Source of the DNA: Deltaproteobacteria bacterium | GTDB taxonomy: Bacteria; Desulfobacterota; Deferrimicrobia; Deferrimicrobiales; Deferrimicrobiaceae | Assembly: GCA_003513855.1 (NCBI GenBank) | Contig: DOTC01000112.1 | Span: 182 to 13,612 of the forward strand | DNA length: 13,431 nucleotides | Reading direction: 5' to 3' | Part shown: positions 7,176 to 12,629 of the stretch, in pieces | Layout of the letters: the number at the start of each line of letters is the position of its first letter | How positions within the stretch are numbered: position 1 is the first letter of the stretch | Made by a program: the position numbers and the translations under genes | Notes under the pieces: generated by a model | What the model was told of the DNA's origin: nothing | What the model saw: only the letters and a program-made list of their open reading frames with translations | Database searches by the model: none

Positions 7176-8972
7176 ATGAAACGATCGCAGTCGGACGCGG
7201 ACAAGGTGCTCTGTTGCCATCCCAAGCACCGCATTCCCCTCGCCCCCGGGATTCCGTGCCGGCCCCCCTCCCTTATTTACCGGAACCCCTTTTGGACAGT
7301 GGCGGGACGCTCTTTCCCCCGGACTGTTCTCGCTTCCTTCCTGGTCCTCGTTCTGCTCTCCCCGGCTCCCGCTTTCCCGGAAGAAAAGGGGTCTGGCTCC
7401 CCTTCCGCACTCCCCGGGAACCAAATCCCGACAGATCGGGAACTTGTGGACCGCGGCGCGGTGATCGGCGACATCCGCATCCTGCCCGAGAACATCTTCG
7501 ACATCGAGGACCCCAGGGAGAACAACTGGCTCTTCCGTCTCGCGAACCGTCTCCACGCACGCACCCGGCCGTGGGTGGTCAAAAAACAGCTTCTGTTTCG
7601 TTCCGGCGACCCGTACAACCCTCGGCTCCTTGCCGAGTCCGAGCGTATCCTGCGGTCCAACTGGTATCTCTACGACGCCCGGATCAGGCCGATCGCCTTC
7701 GAGGATGGCCGGGTCGACATCGAGGTCCGCACGCGCGACGTCTGGACCCTGCAGCCGGGATTTTCGTTCGGGCGGCAAGGGGGAGAAAATACGACTAGTA
7801 TCGATCTCCGCGAGAAGAATCTTTTCGGCCTGGGTTCGGAGATCGGCATCGCGAGCAGTTCGGACCCCGACCGTGACACGGAAAGCCTGAATTTCGCCGA
7901 CGAGCACCTTTTCGGAACGTGGCTTAGAACGTCCATTGTGCTCGAGGACAGCAGCGACGGCGGGAGACGGAGTTTTCTGCTGGAGCGTCCGTTCTATTCC
8001 CTCGACACTCGCTGGGCAGCGAGCGGGTTTTACAACGATGACGACCGGATCGACACGCTCGTCGGGGTAGAGAGCATCGCCAGCCGGTACCGAACAAGGT
8101 CCAAATTGTACCAGGTTTACGGTGGATGGTCACCGGGACTGCGGGAGCGCCGGGTGTGGCGATTCTTCGCGGGGGCGAAGCGGGACGAATCCCGATTTTC
8201 GGAACCGCCCGAGGGTACGGGGGGACTCCCGGTTCCGGCTGACCGCGTGCTCGTGTATCCTTTTGTGGGCTTTGCTCTGACCGAGGACGACTTCGAAAAG
8301 GCGAAGAACCGTGACCAGATCGAGCGTACCGAGGATTTCTTCCTCGGTACGCGGCTTTCCGCAACGCTCGGTTATGCGACTCCGCAGTTCGGTTCGGACC
8401 GTTATGCCGTGCCGTTTTCCGTCTCCTTCGGAAAGGGGGGCCATCTTCGGGAACGATGGACGATCCTGGTCGATGGAATCGCTGACGGAAGAGTCGAGCA
8501 TGGCAAAGTCCAAGACACGGCCCTGGAGGCCGACGGGCGCGTCTATCTCCGGGTGTCCCGCAGTCTGCTGTCTTTTGCCTCCCTCTCGTTGAGCCGCCTG
8601 ATCAAACCGGATGACGACCACCAGTTGGTGCTGGGCGGAGAGACGGGACTGCGCGGATATCCCCGGCAATACCAGGCCGGCGACCGGCGATTTCTCTTCA
8701 CGGTGGAACAGCGATACTTCACGGATTGGTATCCATTTCGCCTGTTCTATATCGGGGGGGCGATATTCTTCGACGCGGGCAGGGCGTGGGGCGGGAACGT
8801 GGTCGATCTACCGGATTCGGGCCTGCTGAAGGATGTGGGGTTCGGCCTGCGGATCGGAAACTCCCGATCCGGCCTCGGCAATATGATTCACGTGGATCTC
8901 GCGTTCCCTCTGGACGGCGACCCGTCGATCGACCGCGTGCAGTTCCTCGTCGAGACCAAGCAAAGCTTCTGA
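7176..8972 (+). CDS. BamA/TamA-family (Omp85) outer-membrane protein
   Basis: The Omp85 family inserts or secretes proteins at the outer membrane. The sequence shows a hydrophobic signal core (VLASFLVLVLLSPAPA), then one POTRA-like domain (about residues 95-186, 'KKQLLFRSGDPYNPRLLAESERILRSNWYLYDARI'). A 16-strand-type barrel follows, with the 'LREKNLFGLG' entry. The family's loop-6 motif appears as GLRGYPRQYQ near residue 493, followed by 'FTVEQRYF', and the C-terminal residue is Phe (VETKQSF). With one visible POTRA it is shorter than BamA (five) or TamA (three), so the client is unclear. The start is uncertain. ATG 7176 has AGGA 10 nt upstream and a promoter behind it, but gives a 46-residue extension before the signal core. 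GTG 7299 would give a normal signal peptide but lacks a good Shine-Dalgarno. It is convergent with the HTH gene. Confidence 0.88.
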   Translation: MKRSQSDADKVLCCHPKHRIPLAPGIPCRPPSLIYRNPFWTVAGRSFPRTVLASFLVLVLLSPAPAFPEEKGSGSPSALPGNQIPTDRELVDRGAVIGDIRILPENIFDIEDPRENNWLFRLANRLHARTRPWVVKKQLLFRSGDPYNPRLLAESERILRSNWYLYDARIRPIAFEDGRVDIEVRTRDVWTLQPGFSFGRQGGENTTSIDLREKNLFGLGSEIGIASSSDPDRDTESLNFADEHLFGTWLRTSIVLEDSSDGGRRSFLLERPFYSLDTRWAASGFYNDDDRIDTLVGVESIASRYRTRSKLYQVYGGWSPGLRERRVWRFFAGAKRDESRFSEPPEGTGGLPVPADRVLVYPFVGFALTEDDFEKAKNRDQIERTEDFFLGTRLSATLGYATPQFGSDRYAVPFSVSFGKGGHLRERWTILVDGIADGRVEHGKVQDTALEADGRVYLRVSRSLLSFASLSLSRLIKPDDDHQLVLGGETGLRGYPRQYQAGDRRFLFTVEQRYFTDWYPFRLFYIGGAIFFDAGRAWGGNVVDLPDSGLLKDVGFGLRIGNSRSGLGNMIHVDLAFPLDGDPSIDRVQFLVETKQSF

Positions 8973-8992
8973 GGACCCACTGCGTGAGAAGC

Positions 8993-9202
8993 TCACCTGG
9001 CCCGACCGGCAGAATCCCTCGCCTTCGTATTCCCCGACAGGAAGTCCCTCAAATTCGAATCGGTCACGTGCCACCGTTTTCCGATCTTTACCCCTCTGAT
9101 CCTGCCCGCCCGCAGGTAGGCCTGCACGGTCACCCGGGAAAGCTTGAGCATCCTGACGAGGTCCTCCACCTCGTACAGTTTCATGCCGCCGATGTTCTTC
9201 AT
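8993..9202 (-). CDS. Small helix-turn-helix (excisionase/MerR-like, HTH_17) DNA-binding protein
   Basis: A 69-aa protein that is almost entirely one winged helix-turn-helix of the HTH_17 type: 'LYEVEDLVRMLKLSRVTVQAYLRAGRIRGVKIGKRWHVTDSNLRDFLSG'. The order of helix, recognition helix (SRVTVQAYLRAG), wing (GVKIGKRWHV) and closing helix is canonical. Such proteins act as excisionases, directionality factors or small transcription regulators. No integrase or recombinase is nearby, so a regulator is more likely. GGGAGA lies 8-9 nt before ATG 9202. Upstream is the AT-rich island with repeats at 9241-9358, a natural place for an autoregulatory operator (inference). It stops 20 nt from the end of the convergent BamA-like gene. 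Confidence 0.88.
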   Translation of the reverse strand: MKNIGGMKLYEVEDLVRMLKLSRVTVQAYLRAGRIRGVKIGKRWHVTDSNLRDFLSGNTKARDSAGRAR

Positions 9203-9240
9203 GGGTTGGCTCTCCCTTGCCCGGCCTTGTTCAAGCTCCT

Positions 9241-9358
9241 TCCCTTATCTTAACAAAATATTACCCTACATTTGTTTTATTTAATTCATGGCTAATCTTT
9301 CTTATTCTATCTTATCATTAATTATCTTGTCTTATCATTACATAACATTTACCTGATG
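9241..9358. repeat. AT-rich intergenic island with direct repeats spaced 20 bp
   Basis: The segment is strikingly AT-rich against its GC-rich surroundings. TCTTATCATTA occurs exactly at 9310-9320 and 9330-9340, a 20-bp period or about two helical turns. The core CTTATC also occurs at 9244-9249, and the related TTATCTTG near 9322. It lies between the divergent HTH gene and the holin-like gene and directly abuts the promoter at 9359. No ORF fits here. An operator or a bendable promoter region is likely. Confidence 0.6.
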
Positions 9359-9387
9359 TTGCTTCCCCCTCCACTCCCTTCGATAAT
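9359..9387 (+). promoter_or_regulatory. Sigma-70-type promoter of the holin-like gene
   Basis: TTGCTT at 9359-9364, a 17-nt spacer (9365-9381), and GATAAT at 9382-9387, followed by GG. The predicted start near 9394 gives a leader of about 75 nt before ATG 9469. The hexamers and spacer match those at 4709-4737 and 11414-11442. Confidence 0.6.
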
Positions 9388-9468
9388 GGACGTACCTGGC
9401 GAGGCCGCCCCGAATGCCCGGAGCATTACCCGCTGCGCGTTCGGAGGGAGACCAAAAGGAGGCGAACG

Positions 9469-9747
9469 ATGAGGCTCAACATCTGGGCGTTCGGATTCAC
9501 ATGCGCATTCGTCTGGGGGATCGGCCTGTTCTTTCTGACATGGTGGATCATCGCCTTCGAAGGGGCAACGGGTGAGATCACCTTCCTCGGGCATCTGTAT
9601 CGAGGGTACAACATCAGCCCGGCAGGCAGTGTGATCGGCCTTCTCTGGGCTTTCGCGGACGGGCTCATCGGGGGACTGATCTTTGCCTGGCTGTACAACG
9701 TATTGGCCGCCCGTCTCCCCGGTGCGAGGGAGCGCGAGCGTCCTTAG
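9469..9747 (+). CDS. Small two-TM membrane protein of the 'bacteriophage holin'-annotated type
   Basis: A 92-aa protein with two membrane helices: about residues 7-29 (FGFTCAFVWGIGLFFLTWWIIAF) and 53-78 (SVIGLLWAFADGLIGGLIFAWLYNVL). They are joined by a short polar turn containing 'GATGEITFLGHLYRGYNISPAGS'. The tail is charged (ARERERP). Similar small proteins in delta-proteobacterial genomes are often labelled bacteriophage holin, but this is recalled from annotation habit and no lysis genes are nearby, so a chromosomal membrane role is at least as likely. AAAAGGAGG before ATG 9469 is a near-perfect ribosome binding site. Its promoter is at 9359-9387. It is convergent with the tiny gene ending at 9764. 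Confidence 0.82.
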   Translation: MRLNIWAFGFTCAFVWGIGLFFLTWWIIAFEGATGEITFLGHLYRGYNISPAGSVIGLLWAFADGLIGGLIFAWLYNVLAARLPGARERERP

Positions 9748-9763
9748 GCCTTCGATCGTTTGT

Positions 9764-9910
9764 TTATAATTTGAAGACGATCAGCCAGAACAGGAAGACG
9801 ACGCACCCGACGATCGCAAGGAAAGGGATGCTCGGTTCAAACCCTGTGAGGGTTGTTCCCCCTATACCGGAAAGAAGCGCAGCATATTCTGCAAGTCCCG
9901 CGTTGATCAT
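9764..9910 (-). CDS. 48-aa membrane protein, unknown
   Basis: ATG 9910 to TAA 9764 encodes 48 residues beginning MINAGLAEYAALLSGIGG and ending in a hydrophobic helix (about residues 29-46, 'PFLAIVGCVVFLFWLIVF') with KL at the end. AGGA lies 8 nt before the ATG. The frame is open upstream to about 10060 but offers no ATG, GTG or TTG. The arrangement, a soluble-looking N-terminus and one C-terminal helix, resembles a tail-anchored small protein. I know no family. The tail-to-tail gap with the holin-like gene is 16 nt, containing GATCGT/ACGATC arms that may form a weak hairpin. Confidence 0.55.
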   Translation of the reverse strand: MINAGLAEYAALLSGIGGTTLTGFEPSIPFLAIVGCVVFLFWLIVFKL

Positions 9911-10184
9911 TTCTGCCGTCCTGTCGCCCGGGGCCCGGTGCCTTTCCCCATCTTCCAGGATTATACGCCAGCGATCGGCATGGTGGAGACTGGTTTCCCT
10001 TCCTGACTGCCGATAATTGTCAGTGCCTGTTGTCCCCCCGTATTTCCTGTAGAAAAATTGTCATGGCGGAACGGATATTGCCTGGACATCCTGATATATA
10101 TCTACCACTTATGCAAACAGCCCGTTTTGGACTGGATTTTGCTAAACGTAAATCAGGAAGAGAGGAAACCTGGAGGGGGAGACG

Positions 10185-10328
10185 ATGGAGCAAATCTTTG
10201 CGATTTCGGATCAATTCTTCTACGCGGTTGAGTGGGGGGTTAAGAACGGCGGTTGGTGGTTCGTATTGGGAAGTTTCTCCTGTACTGTCTTTGTCGTCTT
10301 GGGGTTCTTTCGATCTCCCTATCGCTGA
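10185..10328 (+). CDS. 47-aa membrane protein, unknown
   Basis: ATG 10185 to TGA 10326-10328 encodes 47 residues: an amphipathic start (MEQIFAISDQFFYAVEWGVKNGG), then one hydrophobic helix (WWFVLGSFSCTVFVVLGFF) and a short basic tail RSPYR. The Shine-Dalgarno TGGAGGGGGAG is very strong. I recognise no family. Its last 10 nt overlap the stop of the truncated cupin on the other strand. The 274-nt gap before it (9911-10184) holds no convincing gene or promoter; the palindrome GATATATATC at 10093-10102 is the only feature seen. Confidence 0.6.
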   Translation: MEQIFAISDQFFYAVEWGVKNGGWWFVLGSFSCTVFVVLGFFRSPYR

Positions 10329-10513
10329 AGACCCGTTGCCTTTCGCGACGATGCCGGAGTCACGATCACGTCACCTTCGAGCAGATAGCACGTCTCCCGG
10401 TCTTCGTATGCCCAGGGAAACCCGGAAACCTCCTTCTCCCAGACCGGCCAGGAGAAAACGCCCAGCACCGTAGGCGTTTCCCCGGGTGCTCCTCTGACAA
10501 TTTCGATCTTCAT
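10319..10513 (-). pseudogene. C-terminally truncated cupin_3-like (DUF861) protein
   Basis: ATG 10513 begins MKIEIVRGAPGE and continues with 'GVFSWPVWEKEVSGFPWAYEDRETCYLLEGDVIVTP', which I recognise as the first half of a cupin_3 domain (PF05899). After GDVIVTP the family continues with a glycine-rich turn and the second cupin motif. Here the frame runs into 'ASSRKATGLQR' and stops, giving 64 aa instead of about 90. None of the minus-strand frames downstream restores the missing half, so a deletion or replacement rather than a simple frameshift is likely. AGAGGG lies 6 nt before the ATG. The start overlaps the stop of the preceding 65-aa frame as ATGA. Expression as a short protein is possible. 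Confidence 0.55.
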
Positions 10514-10707
10514 CCTTTTCCCTCTTTCCGAATTTGATATCCATTCGATAATGTTAGCTGTTGCATTGTTTTTCCCGTTTCCGTCCATTCACGAGAATTG
10601 TAAACAACCTGTGGATTATTCTGCGGAACATCGCTGATAATCGATGCGGGAAAAATCATCGGCGGCACCGGTGCACGGTTTCCGTCGGAGACAAACAGCA
10701 TGCCCAT
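10510..10707 (-). CDS. Possible 63-65-aa protein coupled to the truncated cupin
   Basis: The frame ends with TGA at 10510-10512, overlapping the cupin ATG as ATGA, a typical coupling arrangement. The product, starting MGMLFVSDGNRAPVPPMIFPASIISD, has no recognisable domain and no membrane segment. GC content here is lower than in neighbouring genes. A good minus-strand promoter (10708-10736) would start transcription around 10701, exactly at the second ATG (10701), so the message could be leaderless. If so, the start is 10701 and the product has 63 residues. Alternatively the whole stretch is a 5' leader for the cupin remnant. Confidence 0.3.
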   Translation of the reverse strand: MGMLFVSDGNRAPVPPMIFPASIISDVPQNNPQVVYNSREWTETGKTMQQLTLSNGYQIRKEGKG

Positions 10708-10736
10708 ATTTTAGGCATCCCTCCCTTTCTTGACAA
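10708..10736 (-). promoter_or_regulatory. Minus-strand sigma-70 promoter for the truncated cupin unit
   Basis: On the minus strand: TTGTCA (10736-10731), a 17-nt spacer, and TAAAAT (10713-10708). Each hexamer matches five of six consensus bases. The predicted start is near 10701. Confidence 0.6.
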
Positions 10737-10758
10737 GAGCCGGGAACAGGCGTATCCA
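10730..10758 (+). promoter_or_regulatory. Plus-strand promoter with perfect -35, overlapping the divergent one
   Basis: TTGACA (10730-10735, perfect), a 17-nt spacer, and TATCCA (10753-10758, three of six). The predicted start near 10766 lies about 58 nt before the 34-aa gene. Its -35 occupies the same bases as the minus-strand -35, the near-palindrome CTTGACAAG. The weak -10 lowers confidence. Confidence 0.4.
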
Positions 10759-10823
10759 GAAATTGTAAGGGGCATTCTCTCCGTAAACCAACCCATTTGT
10801 CATTCCGACAAGAGGAGTCTCCC

Positions 10824-10928
10824 ATGAAACCCTTCAGGGATGAGAACGATAGTCCCATTACTGTCGCGGCCATGGTGATCCTTTCCATCTTCCTTGCCGC
10901 TTGCATGCTGATGATGGCCTTGTTGTAA
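10824..10928 (+). CDS. 34-aa single-helix membrane protein, unknown
   Basis: ATG 10824 to TAA 10926-10928 encodes 34 residues: a polar start (MKPFRDENDSPIT) followed by one hydrophobic helix (VAAMVILSIFLAACMLMMALL) reaching the C-terminus. AGAGGAG lies 6 nt before the ATG. The positive-inside charge pattern is not clear. It could be a small inner-membrane regulator or a toxin-like peptide, but nothing in the sequence decides this. It is followed 60 nt later by the 107-aa secreted protein in the same direction, so the two may share a transcript. Confidence 0.55.
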   Translation: MKPFRDENDSPITVAAMVILSIFLAACMLMMALL

Positions 10929-10988
10929 ACCCTGATCCCCGGTCTGTTCCGCCGGGGCGGCCCGTCAAGACAAAAGGAGGCGGATCCC

Positions 10989-11312
10989 ATGAGAAAAACA
11001 ATGGCTTGTCTACTTTTCTTCCTTGTGCTGCTGCTGGCGGTCTCCCTTGCCGGAAAGACGATCCAGCCCGGTGAAGTCCGCACGGCAGTGGGGACGGTGA
11101 GCGCCGTCGACATCCAGTCATCGGCCCTTGTTGTGGAAACACCCACGGCGAAGGGGGACCTTACGGTAGGGGTGACCATGAAGAAAGACGCCCCGGTTCT
11201 CAGGAAGGGAAAGAACGTGGGTCTCCGGGACCTCAAGGTGGGGGAAACAGTGACGGTCAGGTACGGACGGGATGGCGACATGCTCGTCGGGCTGGAGGTG
11301 CGTGCCCGGTAA
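10989..11312 (+). CDS. Small secreted beta-rich protein (DUF5666-like)
   Basis: A 107-aa protein with a Sec signal peptide (MRKTMACLLFFLVLLLAVSLAG). The mature part of about 85 residues is predicted to be all beta: 'GTVSAVDIQSSALVVETPTAKGDLTVGVTMKKDAPVLRKGKNVGLRDLKVGETVTVRYGRDGDMLVGLEVRAR'. The pattern (VGTV, a 'v.v...' strand, 'L.DLKVGETVTVRY') is that of small OB-like periplasmic domains such as DUF5666; the ligand is unknown. AAAAGGAGG before ATG 10989 is a strong ribosome binding site. A CCCCGG/CCGGGG hairpin without a U tract lies at 10937-10957, upstream. A rho-independent terminator follows at 11352. Confidence 0.75.
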   Translation: MRKTMACLLFFLVLLLAVSLAGKTIQPGEVRTAVGTVSAVDIQSSALVVETPTAKGDLTVGVTMKKDAPVLRKGKNVGLRDLKVGETVTVRYGRDGDMLVGLEVRAR

Positions 11313-11351
11313 CCGAAGGAGAAGAAAAACTCTCGTCCGGGAAAAGGAGTC

Positions 11352-11379
11352 GGGTGGTTCCGCCCTACCCCTTTTTTTT
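11352..11379 (+). terminator. Rho-independent terminator
   Basis: GGGTGG (11352-11357) pairs with CTACCC (11365-11370), with one G-U wobble and a 7-nt loop. After one C, eight T follow (11372-11379). It lies 40 nt after the 107-aa gene and just before the phosphatase promoter, separating the two units. Confidence 0.8.
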
Positions 11380-11413
11380 AAGGGTCCCGCAGGCCGAATG
11401 TTTGCCTTGTTTC

Positions 11414-11442
11414 TTGCTTACTCCCTGAAGCCCCCCGATAAT
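11414..11442 (+). promoter_or_regulatory. Sigma-70-type promoter of the alkaline phosphatase gene
   Basis: TTGCTT at 11414-11419, a 17-nt spacer, and GATAAT at 11437-11442, followed by GTGC. The predicted start near 11449 gives a leader of about 23 nt. This is nearly the same layout as at 4709-4737. I see no clear Pho-box repeat next to it. Confidence 0.65.
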
Positions 11443-11471
11443 GTGCATAGCCCGTAAACGGAGAGACCCGT

Positions 11472-12629
11472 GTGACCGATAGGCCCCGCTGCAGAACTGT
11501 CCAGGCCTTCGCATTCGCACTTTCCCTGTTCATTCTGCCGGCGTTCTCCTGCAGCGGAAAGTGGGCAAGGCCATCCGTGCATCCCGCACCGGCCGGAGCG
11601 GCGAAACACGTCATCCTGTTCATCGGCGACGGCATGGGATTCGAGCAGGTCGAGGCGGCAGGAATGGTCGCCACGGGACGACCCGGAACTCTGTCCTTCG
11701 AGAGCTTTCCTTTCCGCGGTTCGGTGCACACCGGGAACGCGGATGGAGAAGTGACCGATTCGGCCGCTGCCGCGACAGCCATGAGCACGGGAATCAAAGT
11801 GGGCGATGGCGTTATCAGCATGGCGTTGCCCGGGAACGGGGCCCCGCTGGAAACCGCGCTCGAGCGCTTCAAGGCCTCCGGGAAAAGCACCGGCCTGGTC
11901 ACGACGACCATCATCACGCACGCGACGCCTGCCGCCTTCGGCGCGCACGAGCCAAGTCGGCACAACTATTCCGGCATCGCAGAGGATTATCTCAACGATT
12001 CGCGGCCGAACGTGCTCCTGGGGGGAGCGGAACACCTTACGGCGGACGCGGCCGCCGCTGCCGGGTACACCGTCGTAATGGATCGAGACGGGTTGCAGGC
12101 TCTGGATCCAGAGGTCGAAGTCCTGGTCTCCGGCCAGTTCGGGCGCGGCGACATGCCCTACGAGGCCGACGGACTCGGCGGATTGCCGCCCCTTTCGGAG
12201 ATGACCCTTGCGGCCCTGCGGATCCTGGAGAACGACCCGGACGGATTCTTCCTCCTGGTCGAGGGGGGCCGGATCGACCACGCGTGCCACGCCAATGACA
12301 TCGAGCGGGTCATCGGGGAGATGATCGAATTCTCCCGCGCGGTAGCGATCGCCGCAGAGTGGAGCGACAACCACCCCGATACGTTGCTCATCGTCACCGC
12401 CGACCACGAGACCGGCGGGATGGAGGTGTTGGCGAACAACGGAGCGGGGAATCTGCCATCCGTCTCCTGGGGAACAACCGGGCATACATCGGATCCCGTC
12501 CCCGTGTTCGCGTGGGGGGTCGATCCCGCATCGGTCCCCGATGTTATCGAAAACACATACATATTCGATCTCTTGATGAATCCGCCCGTGAGGTCAGGAA
12601 TCCATTCGTCCGGCGCGGCCATTCCATGA
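11472..12629 (+). CDS. Alkaline phosphatase, PhoA family
   Basis: A 385-aa exported phosphomonoesterase (PF00245). The signal region (residues 10-27) ends in PAFSC, possibly a lipobox with C27 but a poor match. Metal and catalytic motifs are all present: IGDGMG (D53), the nucleophile in TDSAAAATA (S97), H150 with ATPA, E264, D269/H270 and H273 in EGGRIDHACHAND, D311/H312 in TADHETGG, and H338 in TTGHTSD. H150 and H270 take the places of Asp153 and Lys328 of the E. coli enzyme, as in mammalian-type phosphatases, which usually alters the third metal site. It is shorter than E. coli PhoA (471). The start is GTG 11472, supported by GGAGAG upstream and the promoter's short leader. Its last 36 nt overlap the convergent aldo/keto reductase gene. 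Confidence 0.93.
   Translation: MTDRPRCRTVQAFAFALSLFILPAFSCSGKWARPSVHPAPAGAAKHVILFIGDGMGFEQVEAAGMVATGRPGTLSFESFPFRGSVHTGNADGEVTDSAAAATAMSTGIKVGDGVISMALPGNGAPLETALERFKASGKSTGLVTTTIITHATPAAFGAHEPSRHNYSGIAEDYLNDSRPNVLLGGAEHLTADAAAAAGYTVVMDRDGLQALDPEVEVLVSGQFGRGDMPYEADGLGGLPPLSEMTLAALRILENDPDGFFLLVEGGRIDHACHANDIERVIGEMIEFSRAVAIAAEWSDNHPDTLLIVTADHETGGMEVLANNGAGNLPSVSWGTTGHTSDPVPVFAWGVDPASVPDVIENTYIFDLLMNPPVRSGIHSSGAAIP

Noticed and set aside
8984..8996. GTGAG-AAG-CTCAC hairpin between the BamA-like and HTH genes
   Set aside because: Only five base pairs and no T tract; too weak to call a terminator.
9469..9747. Prophage lysis module suggested by the holin-like protein and excisionase-like HTH
   Set aside because: No endolysin, integrase, portal or other phage gene is present, and both neighbours are ordinary chromosomal genes.
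9771..10016. 81-aa plus frame
   Set aside because: It lies antisense to the 48-aa membrane protein, which has a better ribosome site and a plausible helix.
10020..10214. 64-aa minus frame around 10100
   Set aside because: It overlaps the start and strong ribosome site of the 47-aa plus gene, has mixed composition and no ribosome site of its own.
10547..10552. GATAAT on the plus strand resembling the recurrent -10 (also at 10012 and 10636)
   Set aside because: None of the three has a TTG-type -35 at 16-18 nt, unlike the three accepted promoters.
10561..10827. 88-aa plus frame
   Set aside because: His/Arg-rich composition, no Shine-Dalgarno, and it crosses the divergent promoter pair and the ribosome site of the 34-aa gene.
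10937..10957. CCCCGG/CCGGGG hairpin between the 34-aa and 107-aa genes
   Set aside because: There is no T tract after it, so it is not a rho-independent terminator; six-base GC stems are expected by chance at this composition.
11418..12485. 355-codon minus frame opposite the alkaline phosphatase
   Set aside because: Antisense shadow; all phosphatase motifs are on the plus strand and this frame has no recognisable domain.
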